From assembly GCA_015058295.1 (NCBI GenBank), contig SVCP01000002.1:1-64000 (forward strand): a stretch of 64,000 nucleotides of DNA. Reading direction: 5' to 3'. Both the position numbers and the translations under genes were made by a program. This document shows, piece after piece, positions 1 to 9,814 of the stretch (the first letter of the stretch is position 1; every line of letters starts with the position of its first letter). Origin of the DNA: Anaerofustis stercorihominis (GTDB lineage: Bacteria > Bacillota > Clostridia > Eubacteriales > Anaerofustaceae). The notes beneath the pieces are model-generated. The model saw only the letters and a program-made list of their open reading frames with translations. It did not search any database and was not told the origin of the DNA.

Positions 1-1
1 T

Positions 2-2272
2 CCCTATCGTAAAAGTGCGCGTATCGTCGGGGACGTAATGGGTAAATACCACCCCCACGGAGACTCCTCCATTTATGACGCAATGGCAAGAATGGCGCAG
101 GATTTCTCATACCGTTATCCGCTTGTTGACGGTCAGGGAAACTTCGGCAGTATCGACGGAGACGGTGCCGCAGCAATGCGTTACACAGAAGCAAGAATGT
201 CCCGTCTTTCTGTTGAACTTCTCAGAGATATCGGAAAAGACACGGTTGATTTTACATCAAACTTCGATGAAAGTCTTAAAGAACCGAGCGTCCTTCCGTC
301 AAGATTCCCGAACCTTCTCGTAAACGGTTCATCGGGTATTGCCGTAGGTATGGCGACCAATATTCCGCCGCATAATCTCGGCGAAGTAATTGATGCGACA
401 ATAGCTCTTATAAAAGACGAAAACCTTTCGTCACGTGACCTTCTCAACTATGTAAAAGGTCCGGACTTCCCCACAGGCGGCATCATCATGGGTAAAAGCG
501 GACTTATTTCCGCATATACAACAGGCCGTGGCAGAGTAAAGGTAAGAGCGAAAACTCATATCGAGCAGGTTTCAAACACAAAACAGCGTATCGTCGTCAC
601 GGAAATCCCGTATATGGTCAACAAAGCGAAGCTTGTTGAAAAGATCGCAGATCTCGTAAAGGAAAAGAGAGTTGTGGGTATTTCCGATATCAACGATTAC
701 TCCGACCGCAACGGCATAAAGATCGTAATCGACCTGAAGAGAGACGCAAACGCAAATATTATCCTGAATCAGCTTTTCAAGTTCACACAGCTTCAGGATA
801 CATTCGGCATCATCATGCTTGCCCTTACGGACAACAACCAGCCGAAAGTCCTGAACTTAAAGGAAGTCCTCGAGCATTATATCGCACATCAGAAACAGGT
901 CATCGTCAGAAGAACAAAATATGACCTTGACAAAGCTCTCGCAAGAGCTCATATCCTGGAAGGATATATCATCGCTCTTGACAATATCGATGAAGTAATA
1001 AGAATCATCCGCTCATCATACAACGATGCGGAAGAAAGATTGATGGAAAGATTCAATCTTTCCGAAATACAGGCAAAAGCCATCGTCGATATGAGACTCG
1101 GAAGATTGCAGGGTCTTGAAAGAGAAAAGATCGAAAACGAATATAAGCAGCTGCAGGAACAGATCGCTTATTTCAGAGAAATCTTAAACAGCGACGAACT
1201 CGTCAAAAAGATCATCTGTGATGAGCTTACAGAGATCAAGGATAAATATTCCGACGAAAGAAGAACAGCTTTCGAAGCAGACGACGAAGATATCATCGAA
1301 GAAGATCTCATCGACAAGGAAGATGTTGTCGTAACGATAACCCATGTGGGATACGTCAAGAGAATCCCCGCAAACACATACCGTGCCCAGAGAAGAGGCG
1401 GAAAAGGAATCGCCGCCCATGCAACAAGGGACAACGACTTTGTGAAGCATCTGTTTATGACGAGCACACACGATTATCTCATGTTCTTCACAAACTCAGG
1501 CAAAGTATACCGCCTGAAAGCATACGAGATCCCCGAAGGCAGCAGAACAAGCAAAGGTACTGCAGTTGTGAATATCCTCGCCCTTGAGCCGGGAGAAAAG
1601 ATCAATGCGGTCATTCCCGTTACGGAATATAAAGATGATCAGTATCTTGTTATGGCAACAAAGAACGGCATCATTAAAAAGACATCCCTCACGGAATACA
1701 GTTCACCGAGAAAAACAGGCATCATCGGCATAAGTCTTGATGAAGGAGATGAACTCATCGACGTAATGCTTACAGACGGCAATCAGCAGATCATTCTCGG
1801 AACGGATCAGGGATATGCCATCAAGTTCCCGGAAAGCGATGTCCGTCCCACAGGCAGAGTCACAAGAGGTGTTGCGGCTATCAGGCTTACTGACGATGCA
1901 CAGGTAGTCGGTATGGGAATCGCGTCCGACGACCTTCAGCTTCTCAGCGTAACGGAAAACGGATACGGCAAGCTTACGAAATGTTCTCTGTATCCCATTC
2001 AGTCCCGTGCGGGAAAAGGCGTTCAGAACTACAAGATGACCAAAAAGACCGGAAAGGTCTGCGGCCTTGCTGTTCTTGACAAATCGCTTCACGATGTAAT
2101 GCTCATTTCCGTGGACGGAACGGTAATCCGTATGGAAGCCACAGGCATCTCCACAATGGGCAGAAGCACATCCGGCGTGAAACTTATGAGCCTTGAAGAA
2201 GATACGGCAATCGCCGCTATCGCAAAGATCCCTCACGATGACACACCTGAAGATGAAGAAACCGCAGAATAA
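2..2272 (+). CDS. gyrA: DNA gyrase subunit A (5' truncated by window edge)
   Basis: Reading frame continues upstream of the listed ATG as [21 protein letters not shown]; GyrA catalytic region and C-terminal beta-pinwheel repeats. Confidence 0.96.
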   Translation, partial: PYRKSARIVGDVMGKYHPHGDSSIYDAMARMAQDFSYRYPLVDGQGNFGSIDGDGAAAMRYTEARMSRLSVELLRDIGKDTVDFTSNFDESLKEPSVLPSRFPNLLVNGSSGIAVGMATNIPPHNLGEVIDATIALIKDENLSSRDLLNYVKGPDFPTGGIIMGKSGLISAYTTGRGRVKVRAKTHIEQVSNTKQRIVVTEIPYMVNKAKLVEKIADLVKEKRVVGISDINDYSDRNGIKIVIDLKRDANANIILNQLFKFTQLQDTFGIIMLALTDNNQPKVLNLKEVLEHYIAHQKQVIVRRTKYDLDKALARAHILEGYIIALDNIDEVIRIIRSSYNDAEERLMERFNLSEIQAKAIVDMRLGRLQGLEREKIENEYKQLQEQIAYFREILNSDELVKKIICDELTEIKDKYSDERRTAFEADDEDIIEEDLIDKEDVVVTITHVGYVKRIPANTYRAQRRGGKGIAAHATRDNDFVKHLFMTSTHDYLMFFTNSGKVYRLKAYEIPEGSRTSKGTAVVNILALEPGEKINAVIPVTEYKDDQYLVMATKNGIIKKTSLTEYSSPRKTGIIGISLDEGDELIDVMLTDGNQQIILGTDQGYAIKFPESDVRPTGRVTRGVAAIRLTDDAQVVGMGIASDDLQLLSVTENGYGKLTKCSLYPIQSRAGKGVQNYKMTKKTGKVCGLAVLDKSLHDVMLISVDGTVIRMEATGISTMGRSTSGVKLMSLEEDTAIAAIAKIPHDDTPEDEETAE

Positions 2273-2287
2273 ATAATCTTAAAACAC

Positions 2288-2318
2288 ACGGAGGAGTTTG
2301 AGGACTTCTCCGTTTTTT
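2288..2318 (+). terminator. Rho-independent terminator of gyrA
   Basis: 10-bp stem ACGGAGGAGT/ACTTCTCCGT followed by T-run. Confidence 0.85.
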
Positions 2319-2341
2319 ATGTGAAGATCTGTATGGGGATG

Positions 2342-2435
2342 CCCCGCCGCACCCCACGGGCACTCTGTGCCCGTGGGCAGTCCGTAAAGCCGGAGCTTTA
2401 CGGACGGGCAAAGCCGCCTTTGCCCTGCGGCGGGC
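2342..2435. repeat. GC-rich cloverleaf-type intergenic repeat, copy A
   Basis: Outer stem CCCGCCGCA/TGCGGCGGG enclosing three perfect hairpins (CCCACGGGCAC, TCCGTAAAGC, GGGCAAA). Confidence 0.8.
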
Positions 2436-2527
2436 CCGCAGACAAAAATTATTTAAACTTGCGGTCAAAACTTGCCTCGGAATTACAAATATGCTAAAAT
2501 GACACTATTCAACATCCGGAGGTTCAG

Positions 2528-3046
2528 ATGAAAAGACTCGAAGCAGATGTGGCACTCAGTTATGAAGGCTACAAGACATTTTGCAAATTCAATTCAATGA
2601 GAAATAAAAATTATAAATACGCAAATGCACGTATCTATGTGATTCTTGGCGCAATATTCGCAGTAACACTTTATATGATATTATCGGGAAAATACGGTGC
2701 GAATATCTGGATCATGATAGGTCTTTGCGGTATTTTCGGCGGATATTATTATAAGGCACTTGTTACAGCACCGAAAAAACAGTATGAAACGGTAAAACAG
2801 GCATATTCGGGGAAAAAATATATCATTACGGAAGAAGCTTTTGAAGTACATGAAGGTGAAAATGCCGATATCTTCAACTTCGATGAAATTTTAAAGATAT
2901 ATGAAATAGAAAAATACTTTTATGTATATATCACCAACGCCCTGTGTCTTGTTGTTGACAAAAGTCTCTTTACTGCAGGTACACCTGAAGATTTTGCGGA
3001 ACTTGCACAGGAGGCACTCGGCAGTTTCTTTATAAAACTGGAATAA
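2528..3046 (+). CDS. YcxB-like uncharacterized membrane protein
   Basis: ORF with two TM segments and a C-terminal YcxB-like region (ITEEAFEVHEG...FNFDEILKIYEIEKYFYVYI); SD gaggttcag. Confidence 0.6.
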   Translation: MKRLEADVALSYEGYKTFCKFNSMRNKNYKYANARIYVILGAIFAVTLYMILSGKYGANIWIMIGLCGIFGGYYYKALVTAPKKQYETVKQAYSGKKYIITEEAFEVHEGENADIFNFDEILKIYEIEKYFYVYITNALCLVVDKSLFTAGTPEDFAELAQEALGSFFIKLE

Positions 3047-3061
3047 AATGCATTTTCACAC

Positions 3062-3093
3062 AAGGCTGTCAAAATATTTTGACAGCCTTTTTA
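3062..3093 (+). terminator. Rho-independent terminator
   Basis: AAGGCTGTCAAAATATTTTGACAGCCTTTTT. Confidence 0.85.
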
Positions 3094-3307
3094 TATTTAT
3101 GTATTTACAACTTCAGGCTGTACAACAAATACAGATTTTTTATTATATATGAACGTTAACTATGCCGACAAAGTGTCGTAATCCGTTTATTAAAATACAG
3201 CGATATTATTATTCTAAATTTTCAAAATTTATGATATTATATGTGTAACGACTGAAAAGTCAGGATCTTCCGATCCGCTAAAACATTATAAATAAGGAGA
3301 AAAAATA

Positions 3308-4378
3308 ATGCAGAGAATTCCATTCTATGAATGCGAAGTTAAAGTTTCAGCACTTGACGGTGTTCTCGATATCGCAACACCGGTTACACCGAAAGAAAAC
3401 TTCAAAGCCCTCTTCGAAGGCAAAAACCCCCTTTGGTTCCCGATGACATATGACAACAAAGGTATCACACCGAGAATCGAAGCTGACAACAGAGCACGTG
3501 CTTTCATCACTGACGGTGAAACTCCTGTTCCGAAAGAAGAACAGGGCGGACCGGACATGTTCGGCGTTGAATGGGTATACGTACCTGTAGCTGGCGGTTC
3601 AATGGTTAAACCGGGTAAACCGATGCTCGAAGATGCTTGCGACTGGAAAGAAGTTATCAAATTCCCGAACGTAAACGAATGGGACTGGGAAGCTTCTGCT
3701 GCAGCTAACAAAGAATTCGTTAAAACAGACAAGATCCTCACATGGACATTCCTTAACGGTACAATGTATGAAAGACTTATCTCTTTCATGGACTTCGAAG
3801 GCGCTGCTATGGCTCTTATCGACGAAGATCAGAAAGAAGCTGTTAAAGAACTCATGAACGAAATCCTTGAAAAAGTTTACTTCCCGTACCTCGAAAATAT
3901 CGCTAAGTACTTCCCGGAAGTTGACATGATTTCTCTCCACGATGACTGGGGTGCACAGAGAGCTCCGTTCTTCTCACTCGCTACAGCAAGAGAAATGTTC
4001 GTTCCGATCCTCAAAAAATTCGCTGCTAAATGTAAAGAACTCGGATTCATCTTCCAGCTCCACAGCTGTGGTGCTAACGAACTCCTCGTTCCGGCATACA
4101 TCGAAGGCGACGTTCAGATGTGGAATGGTATGGCTGTTATCAATGACAAGCTCAAATACTACAACACATGGGGACAGGATTTCGTATTCGGCGTAGATCC
4201 TCCGTCAATCGCTTCTGATCCGAACGCTGATCCGGAAGACCTCGAAATCGCTGCTAAAGATTTCTGCGAAACATACATCAGAGACGGCAAAGTTCACGCA
4301 GTTGCAAGCGTTATGAGAGCTAACCCGTACTTCATCGAATGTGTTTACAAGATTTCAAGACAGATGCTCAACGCATAA
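3308..4378 (+). CDS. Uroporphyrinogen decarboxylase (URO-D) fold family protein, methyltransferase-like, paralogue 1
   Basis: URO-D/MtaA-like sequence with HSCGANE motif; paralogous to the next four genes; SD aaggag. Confidence 0.85.
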   Translation: MQRIPFYECEVKVSALDGVLDIATPVTPKENFKALFEGKNPLWFPMTYDNKGITPRIEADNRARAFITDGETPVPKEEQGGPDMFGVEWVYVPVAGGSMVKPGKPMLEDACDWKEVIKFPNVNEWDWEASAAANKEFVKTDKILTWTFLNGTMYERLISFMDFEGAAMALIDEDQKEAVKELMNEILEKVYFPYLENIAKYFPEVDMISLHDDWGAQRAPFFSLATAREMFVPILKKFAAKCKELGFIFQLHSCGANELLVPAYIEGDVQMWNGMAVINDKLKYYNTWGQDFVFGVDPPSIASDPNADPEDLEIAAKDFCETYIRDGKVHAVASVMRANPYFIECVYKISRQMLNA

Positions 4379-4410
4379 TCTTAAATCTATACAGCATACA
4401 TAAGATTTTC

Positions 4411-4440
4411 AGACCCGACTCATTGAGTCGGGTCTTTTTT
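4411..4440 (+). terminator. Rho-independent terminator
   Basis: AGACCCGACTCATTGAGTCGGGTCTTTTTT. Confidence 0.9.
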
Positions 4441-4649
4441 GCACTATTTTTTGGATAAAAAACAATGACACAACATATTGGCGCTTTACGATATATGCAC
4501 ACTGCAAATTGCTGTGCACTTTATTTTTTTTCACTGCATTATAACAATTTAATTATTTTTGAAATTGTGTTATTATAATACTATCAAATTACATATATAC
4601 ACAAAATTCATTATGTATATGTATGAAAAACAATTAAAAGGAGAAAAAT

Positions 4650-5720
4650 ATGGAAAGAATTAAATTCGATCCCGCTGAAATTAAAGTATCAGCACTTGAC
4701 GGCGAACTCCAGATCGCTACACCTGTCACACCGAGAGAAAACTTCATCGCAGTTATCGAAGGCAAAAATCCCCTCTGGTTCCCGATGTCCCTGGAATCAA
4801 AGAGCTTTACACCGAGAATCGATCCGGACAACATCTCACGCGCATTCGTATTTGATGGAGACACACCCTATGACAAGGCTAACTATGGCGGACCGGATAT
4901 GTTCGGTATTGAGTGGGTATTCGTTCCTGTAGCAGGTGGATCAATGGTTAAACCGGGCGCTCCGGCACTTGAAGATGCAAATGACTGGAAAGAAGTTATC
5001 AAATTCCCAAACGTAAATGAGTGGGACTGGGAAGGCGCTGCTGAAGCAAACAAGGAATACCTCACATCAAACGGTATCAAGACATTGACATTCCTCAACG
5101 GCACTATGTACGAAAGACTTATCTCTTTCATGGACTTCGAAGGCGCTGCTATGGCTATCATCGACGAAGAACAGAAGGATGCTGTTAAAGAACTTATGAA
5201 CGAAATTCTTGAAAAAGTTTACTTCCCGTACCTTGAAAATGTCAAGAAATACTTCCCGCAGATTGACATGATTTCTCTGCATGATGACTGGGGTGCACAG
5301 AGAGCTCCGTTCTTCTCACTCGCTACAGCAAGAGAAATGTTCGTTCCGATCCTTCAGAAATTTGCTGCTAAATGTAAAGAACTCGGATTCATCTTCCAGC
5401 TCCACAGCTGCGGCGCTAACGAACTCCTCGTTCCGGCATACATGGAAGGTGGCGTTCAGTATTGGTCAGGTATGGCTGTTATCAACGACAAGAGAAAATA
5501 CTATGACACATGGGGACAGGATTTCGTATTCGGCGTAGATCCACCGGCAATCGCAAACGATATGAATGCTGCAAAAGAAGATCTCGAAGCAGCTGCAAAA
5601 GAATTCTGCGAATTCTTCATCCGTGACGGCAAAGTTCACGCAATTGCAAGCATCGGAAGATCAAATCCGTACTTCAAGGAATGTGTTTACAAGATTTCAA
5701 GACAGATGCTCAACGCATAG
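4650..5720 (+). CDS. URO-D fold family protein, paralogue 2
   Basis: Highly similar to paralogue 1 along its full length; SD aaaggag. Confidence 0.85.
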   Translation: MERIKFDPAEIKVSALDGELQIATPVTPRENFIAVIEGKNPLWFPMSLESKSFTPRIDPDNISRAFVFDGDTPYDKANYGGPDMFGIEWVFVPVAGGSMVKPGAPALEDANDWKEVIKFPNVNEWDWEGAAEANKEYLTSNGIKTLTFLNGTMYERLISFMDFEGAAMAIIDEEQKDAVKELMNEILEKVYFPYLENVKKYFPQIDMISLHDDWGAQRAPFFSLATAREMFVPILQKFAAKCKELGFIFQLHSCGANELLVPAYMEGGVQYWSGMAVINDKRKYYDTWGQDFVFGVDPPAIANDMNAAKEDLEAAAKEFCEFFIRDGKVHAIASIGRSNPYFKECVYKISRQMLNA

Positions 5721-5752
5721 TTTTTAATCTGCACAGCATACATAAAATTTTC

Positions 5753-5780
5753 AGACCCGACTCATTGAGTCGGGTCTTTT
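5753..5780 (+). terminator. Rho-independent terminator
   Basis: AGACCCGACTCATTGAGTCGGGTCTTTT, same hairpin as after paralogue 1. Confidence 0.88.
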
Positions 5781-5998
5781 CCGCATTTTTACAATAAAAA
5801 GGAGTTTACACACTACACTTTGCAGGATTCAAGCATTCAAACCATACATATTGAAGCATCTTTATGCCTTTTACGCTACAATGTAATAATTTATTTATTT
5901 TCTGAAATGTGTTATCATAATACCAATCTGACGGCCGTATATACATTATTTATTATGCATATACCCGTAACAATAATTATAAATTAAAGGAGAAAAAA

Positions 5999-7075
5999 AT
6001 GGAAAGAATTAAATTCGATCCCGCTGAAATTCAGGTATCAGCACTTGACGGCGAACTTAAAATCGCTACACCTATCGCACCGAAAGACAACTGGAAAGCA
6101 GTTATCGAAGGCAAAAACCCGCTTTGGTTCCCGATGGCTCTTGAATCAAAAAGCTTCACACCGAGACTTGAACCGGACAACAAATCACGTGCTTTCATCA
6201 ACGACGGTCAGCTTCCTGTAGTTCCGAAAGAAGAACAGGGCGGCCCGGACATGTTCGGTGTTGAATGGGTATACGTACCGGTAGCTGGTGGTTCAATGGT
6301 ACAGCCGGGTGCTCCGATGCTCGAAGATGCTTGCGACTGGAAAGAAGTTATCAAATTCCCGAACATCAACGATTGGGACTGGGAAACATGCGCAGCTGAA
6401 AACAGAGAACACCTCAAAGCTGAAGGTATCAAAACATGGACATTCCTCAACGGTTCTATGTATGAAAGACTTATCTCTTTCATGGACTTCGAAGGCGCTG
6501 CTATGGCTCTTATCGACGAAGATCAGAAAGAAGCTGTTATTGAACTTCTCAACAAGATCGCTGACGACGTTTACATGCCGTACATCGAAAACATTCAGAA
6601 ATACTTCGGTGACCTCATCGACGTAATCTGCCTCCACGATGACTGGGGTGCACAGAGAGCTCCGTTCTTCTCACTCGCTACAGCAAGAGAAATCTTCGTT
6701 CCGATCCTCCAGAAATTCCGTAAAAAATGCAACGAATGTGGATTCGTATTCGAACTTCACAGCTGCGGTGCAAACGAAATGCTCGTTCCGGCATACATCG
6801 AAGGTGGCGTACAGCACTGGAAAGGTATGGCTGGTATCAACGATAAGAGAAAATACTATGACACATGGGGTCAGGAATTCGTATTCGGCGTAGACGCTCC
6901 GGCAATCGCTTCTGACATGAACGCTCCGAAAGAAGAACTCGAAGCAGCTGCTAAAGAATTCTGCGAATTCTTCATCAGAGATGGTAAAGTTCACGCTATC
7001 GCTAACATCGCAAGAACAAACCCGTACTTCAAAGAATGCGTTTACAAGATCTCAAGACAGATGCTCAACGCATAA
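5999..7075 (+). CDS. URO-D fold family protein, paralogue 3
   Basis: Full-length similarity to the other paralogues; HSCGANE motif; SD aaaggag. Confidence 0.85.
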   Translation: MERIKFDPAEIQVSALDGELKIATPIAPKDNWKAVIEGKNPLWFPMALESKSFTPRLEPDNKSRAFINDGQLPVVPKEEQGGPDMFGVEWVYVPVAGGSMVQPGAPMLEDACDWKEVIKFPNINDWDWETCAAENREHLKAEGIKTWTFLNGSMYERLISFMDFEGAAMALIDEDQKEAVIELLNKIADDVYMPYIENIQKYFGDLIDVICLHDDWGAQRAPFFSLATAREIFVPILQKFRKKCNECGFVFELHSCGANEMLVPAYIEGGVQHWKGMAGINDKRKYYDTWGQEFVFGVDAPAIASDMNAPKEELEAAAKEFCEFFIRDGKVHAIANIARTNPYFKECVYKISRQMLNA

Positions 7076-7108
7076 TCTCAGATCTGCATAGTAGTACATA
7101 AAAAACTT

Positions 7109-7136
7109 AACCCGGTTCACTGAACCGGGTTTTTTT
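7109..7136 (+). terminator. Rho-independent terminator
   Basis: AACCCGGTTCACTGAACCGGGTTTTTTT. Confidence 0.88.
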
Positions 7137-7346
7137 GTTGTGTTCATCAGACAAATTGTCGACAATAGCAATAAATGCAATAAAACTCTTCATCTGTATC
7201 AATATTTTTTTGTAAATATGATATTTTATCTTGATTGTTATTTAAGAAATATGTTATTATGAATATGCTTATCAATAGTTTGCGCTTATTTAAATACGGC
7301 AATATTTTCAGCGCAGTTTGATAAAAAAATAAAAGGAGAATACATA

Positions 7347-8417
7347 ATGCAAAGAGTAAAATTCGATCCTGCAGAAATCAAAGTATCTGCACTTGACGGC
7401 ACACTTGAACTGGCTACGCCAATCACACCGAGAGAAAACTTCAGATCCATCTTCGAAGGCAAAAATCCTTTATGGTTCCCGATGATGTATGACAACAAAG
7501 GCATTTCCCCGCGATTCGACCCGGAAAACTTCCACCGTGCTCTCGTTGCAGACGGACTCCCACCCATCAACAGAGATGAATGCGGAGGAAAAGACTTATT
7601 CGGTATCGAATGGGTATATGTTCCCGTAGCAGGCGGCTCTATGGTAGCGCCGGGCAAACCGCTTATGGAAGATGCAAATGACTGGAAAGAACTCATCAAA
7701 TTCCCGGATATCAATGAACTCCCGTGGGAAGAAGGATCCGAAATAAACAAAGAATATCTCAACACAGACAAATTCGTTACATGGACACTTTATAACGGAA
7801 CAATGTTCGAAAGACTTATCACTTTCATGGACTTCGAAGGTGCTGCGCTGGCTATCATTGATGATGAACAGAAAGATGCCGTTAAAGAACTCATGAATGA
7901 GATCCTCGAAAGAGTATACTTCCCGTATCTCGAAAACATCAAAAAATACTTCCCGCAGGTTGACATGATCTGTATCCATGACGACTGGGGTTCACAGAGA
8001 GCACCGTTCTTCTCACTCGCTACAGCAAGAGAAATGTTCGTTCCCGTGCTCAAGAAACTTGCTGCAAAATGCAAAGAGCTCGGATTCCTCTTCCAGCTTC
8101 ACAGCTGTGGTGCCAATGAACTCCTCGTTCCCGCATACATCGAAGGTGATGTACAGATGTGGAGAGGTATGGCGAAAATCAACGACAAGAGAAAATACTA
8201 CGACATCTGGGGACAGGAATTTGTATTCGGCGTAGACGCTCCGGACATCGCAAATGACAAAAACGCATCAAAAGAAGAACTTGAAGAAGCTGCTAAAGAA
8301 TTCTGCGAATTCTTTATCCGTGACGGCAAAACACACGCTGTTGCAAACATCGGTACAGCAAACCCGTACTTCATCGAATGTGTTTACAAATTCTCAAGAG
8401 AAATGCTTAATGCTTAA
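7347..8417 (+). CDS. URO-D fold family protein, paralogue 4
   Basis: Full-length similarity to the other paralogues; HSCGANE motif; SD aaaggag. Confidence 0.85.
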   Translation: MQRVKFDPAEIKVSALDGTLELATPITPRENFRSIFEGKNPLWFPMMYDNKGISPRFDPENFHRALVADGLPPINRDECGGKDLFGIEWVYVPVAGGSMVAPGKPLMEDANDWKELIKFPDINELPWEEGSEINKEYLNTDKFVTWTLYNGTMFERLITFMDFEGAALAIIDDEQKDAVKELMNEILERVYFPYLENIKKYFPQVDMICIHDDWGSQRAPFFSLATAREMFVPVLKKLAAKCKELGFLFQLHSCGANELLVPAYIEGDVQMWRGMAKINDKRKYYDIWGQEFVFGVDAPDIANDKNASKEELEEAAKEFCEFFIRDGKTHAVANIGTANPYFIECVYKFSREMLNA

Positions 8418-8449
8418 TAAGTACATAAAATTAAATCAATAAATATTTC

Positions 8450-8476
8450 AACGCTCCCATATGGGAGCGTTGTTTT
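8450..8476 (+). terminator. Rho-independent terminator
   Basis: AACGCTCCCATATGGGAGCGTTGTTTT. Confidence 0.82.
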
Positions 8477-8662
8477 ATGCGTTTCAGATTAATTATTTTA
8501 ATAAATAGCAGACAATATGAACAATATAAGTTATATTATTCATACAATATGCATATTTGAAATAAATCATATTTGTGGTATATTTTTAAAGGTTATCTTT
8601 GTACAGAGAAATTCAAAATGTAACAAAGACAAAATACATAATTTTAAGGAGACTCACTAATA

Positions 8663-9712
8663 ATGGAAAGAGTAAAATTCTGTGCTTGTGAAATCGAAGG
8701 CGCTGAAATCAAAAAACCGGTTTCAAACATTGAAAACCTTCTCGAAATGGCTAAAACACACAAACCGCTTTGGATGCCGATGTCAAATGAATACAAATTC
8801 TTTGCACCGAGAATCGACCCGGACAACGTCGCTCGTGCTTTCGTAATCGACATTGCTGAACCGAAACTCACAAAAGAAGAACAGGGCGGCAAAGATATGT
8901 TCGGTATCGAATGGGAATACGTTCCGGTAGCTGGTGGCTCAATGGTAAGACCGGGTCAGCCGCTCATGGAAGATGCTAACGACTGGAAAGAATTCATCAA
9001 ATTCCCGAACGTAAACGAATGGGATTGGGCTGGTTGTGCAGAAGCTAACAAAGCTTTCGTAGAAGGCGACATCATTCCTGCATTCACAATGCTCAACGGC
9101 TTCATGTTCGAAAGACTTATTTCTTTCATGGAATTCGAAAATGCTGCTATGGCAGTAATCGATGATGATCAGGTTGACGCTGTTAAAGAACTCCTCGACA
9201 AGATCACAACAGAAGTATACATTCCGTACCTCGAAAACATCGCTAAATACTTCCCGACATGCAAAATGATCTGGATCCACGATGACTGGGGTGCACAGAG
9301 AAGCCCGTTCTTCTCAGAAGCAACAGCTATGGACGTTCTCGTTCCGAACATGCAGAAATTTGTTGCTAAAGCTCACGAACTCGGTATGTTCGTTCAGTTC
9401 CACAGCTGTGGTGCTAACGAAATGCTTATCGAAGCTTACAAAGCTACAGGCGTTGATATGTGGCAGGGTATGGGCACAATCAATGACTTCAACAAACTTT
9501 ACAAAGCTCACGGCTTCAACGTAACAGTTGAACTTCCGGCAGAAGCTATGAAAGAAGAAGTTACAGAAGAAGAAGCAGCAGCTATCGCTAAAGCATTCTG
9601 CGAAGAATTCATCGTTAACGGCGAAGTTAACGCTGTAGTTCAGGCTAGAGGCGTAAACCCGGTAGTTCTCAAACACGTTTACAAAGTTTCAAGAGAAATG
9701 CTCAACGCTTAA
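8663..9712 (+). CDS. URO-D fold family protein, paralogue 5 (divergent)
   Basis: Same architecture and HSCGANE motif, lower identity to paralogues 1-4. Confidence 0.84.
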   Translation: MERVKFCACEIEGAEIKKPVSNIENLLEMAKTHKPLWMPMSNEYKFFAPRIDPDNVARAFVIDIAEPKLTKEEQGGKDMFGIEWEYVPVAGGSMVRPGQPLMEDANDWKEFIKFPNVNEWDWAGCAEANKAFVEGDIIPAFTMLNGFMFERLISFMEFENAAMAVIDDDQVDAVKELLDKITTEVYIPYLENIAKYFPTCKMIWIHDDWGAQRSPFFSEATAMDVLVPNMQKFVAKAHELGMFVQFHSCGANEMLIEAYKATGVDMWQGMGTINDFNKLYKAHGFNVTVELPAEAMKEEVTEEEAAAIAKAFCEEFIVNGEVNAVVQARGVNPVVLKHVYKVSREMLNA

Positions 9713-9745
9713 TTTTAAGTTATACAGTATCTACTTAAACTTTAA

Positions 9746-9772
9746 AACCTCCGATTTATCGGAGGTTTTTTT
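9746..9772 (+). terminator. Rho-independent terminator
   Basis: AACCTCCGATTTATCGGAGGTTTTTTT. Confidence 0.88.
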
Positions 9773-9773
9773 C

Positions 9774-9804
9774 ACAAAAAAACAAGAGCTGTAAAACAGC
9801 TCTT
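9774..9804 (-). terminator. Rho-independent terminator of hisS-aspS
   Basis: On minus strand AAGAGCTGTTTTACAGCTCTTGTTTTTTT. Confidence 0.8.
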
Positions 9805-9814
9805 ATTTTATATA

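Noticed and set aside
1703-2236. 177-aa minus-strand ORF
   Set aside because: Antisense to the conserved gyrA C-terminal domain
2217-2468. 83-aa minus-strand ORF
   Set aside because: Runs through gyrA 3' end, terminator and repeat A; no support as a gene
3240-3290. Possible riboswitch upstream of URO-D paralogue 1 (CGACTGAAAAGTCAGGATCTTCCGATCC)
   Set aside because: Only short weak hairpins, no known riboswitch core and no equivalent upstream of the other paralogues
3308-9712. hemE (heme biosynthesis) annotation for the URO-D paralogues
   Set aside because: Five tandem copies, HxC motif and no other heme genes nearby argue against true uroporphyrinogen decarboxylase
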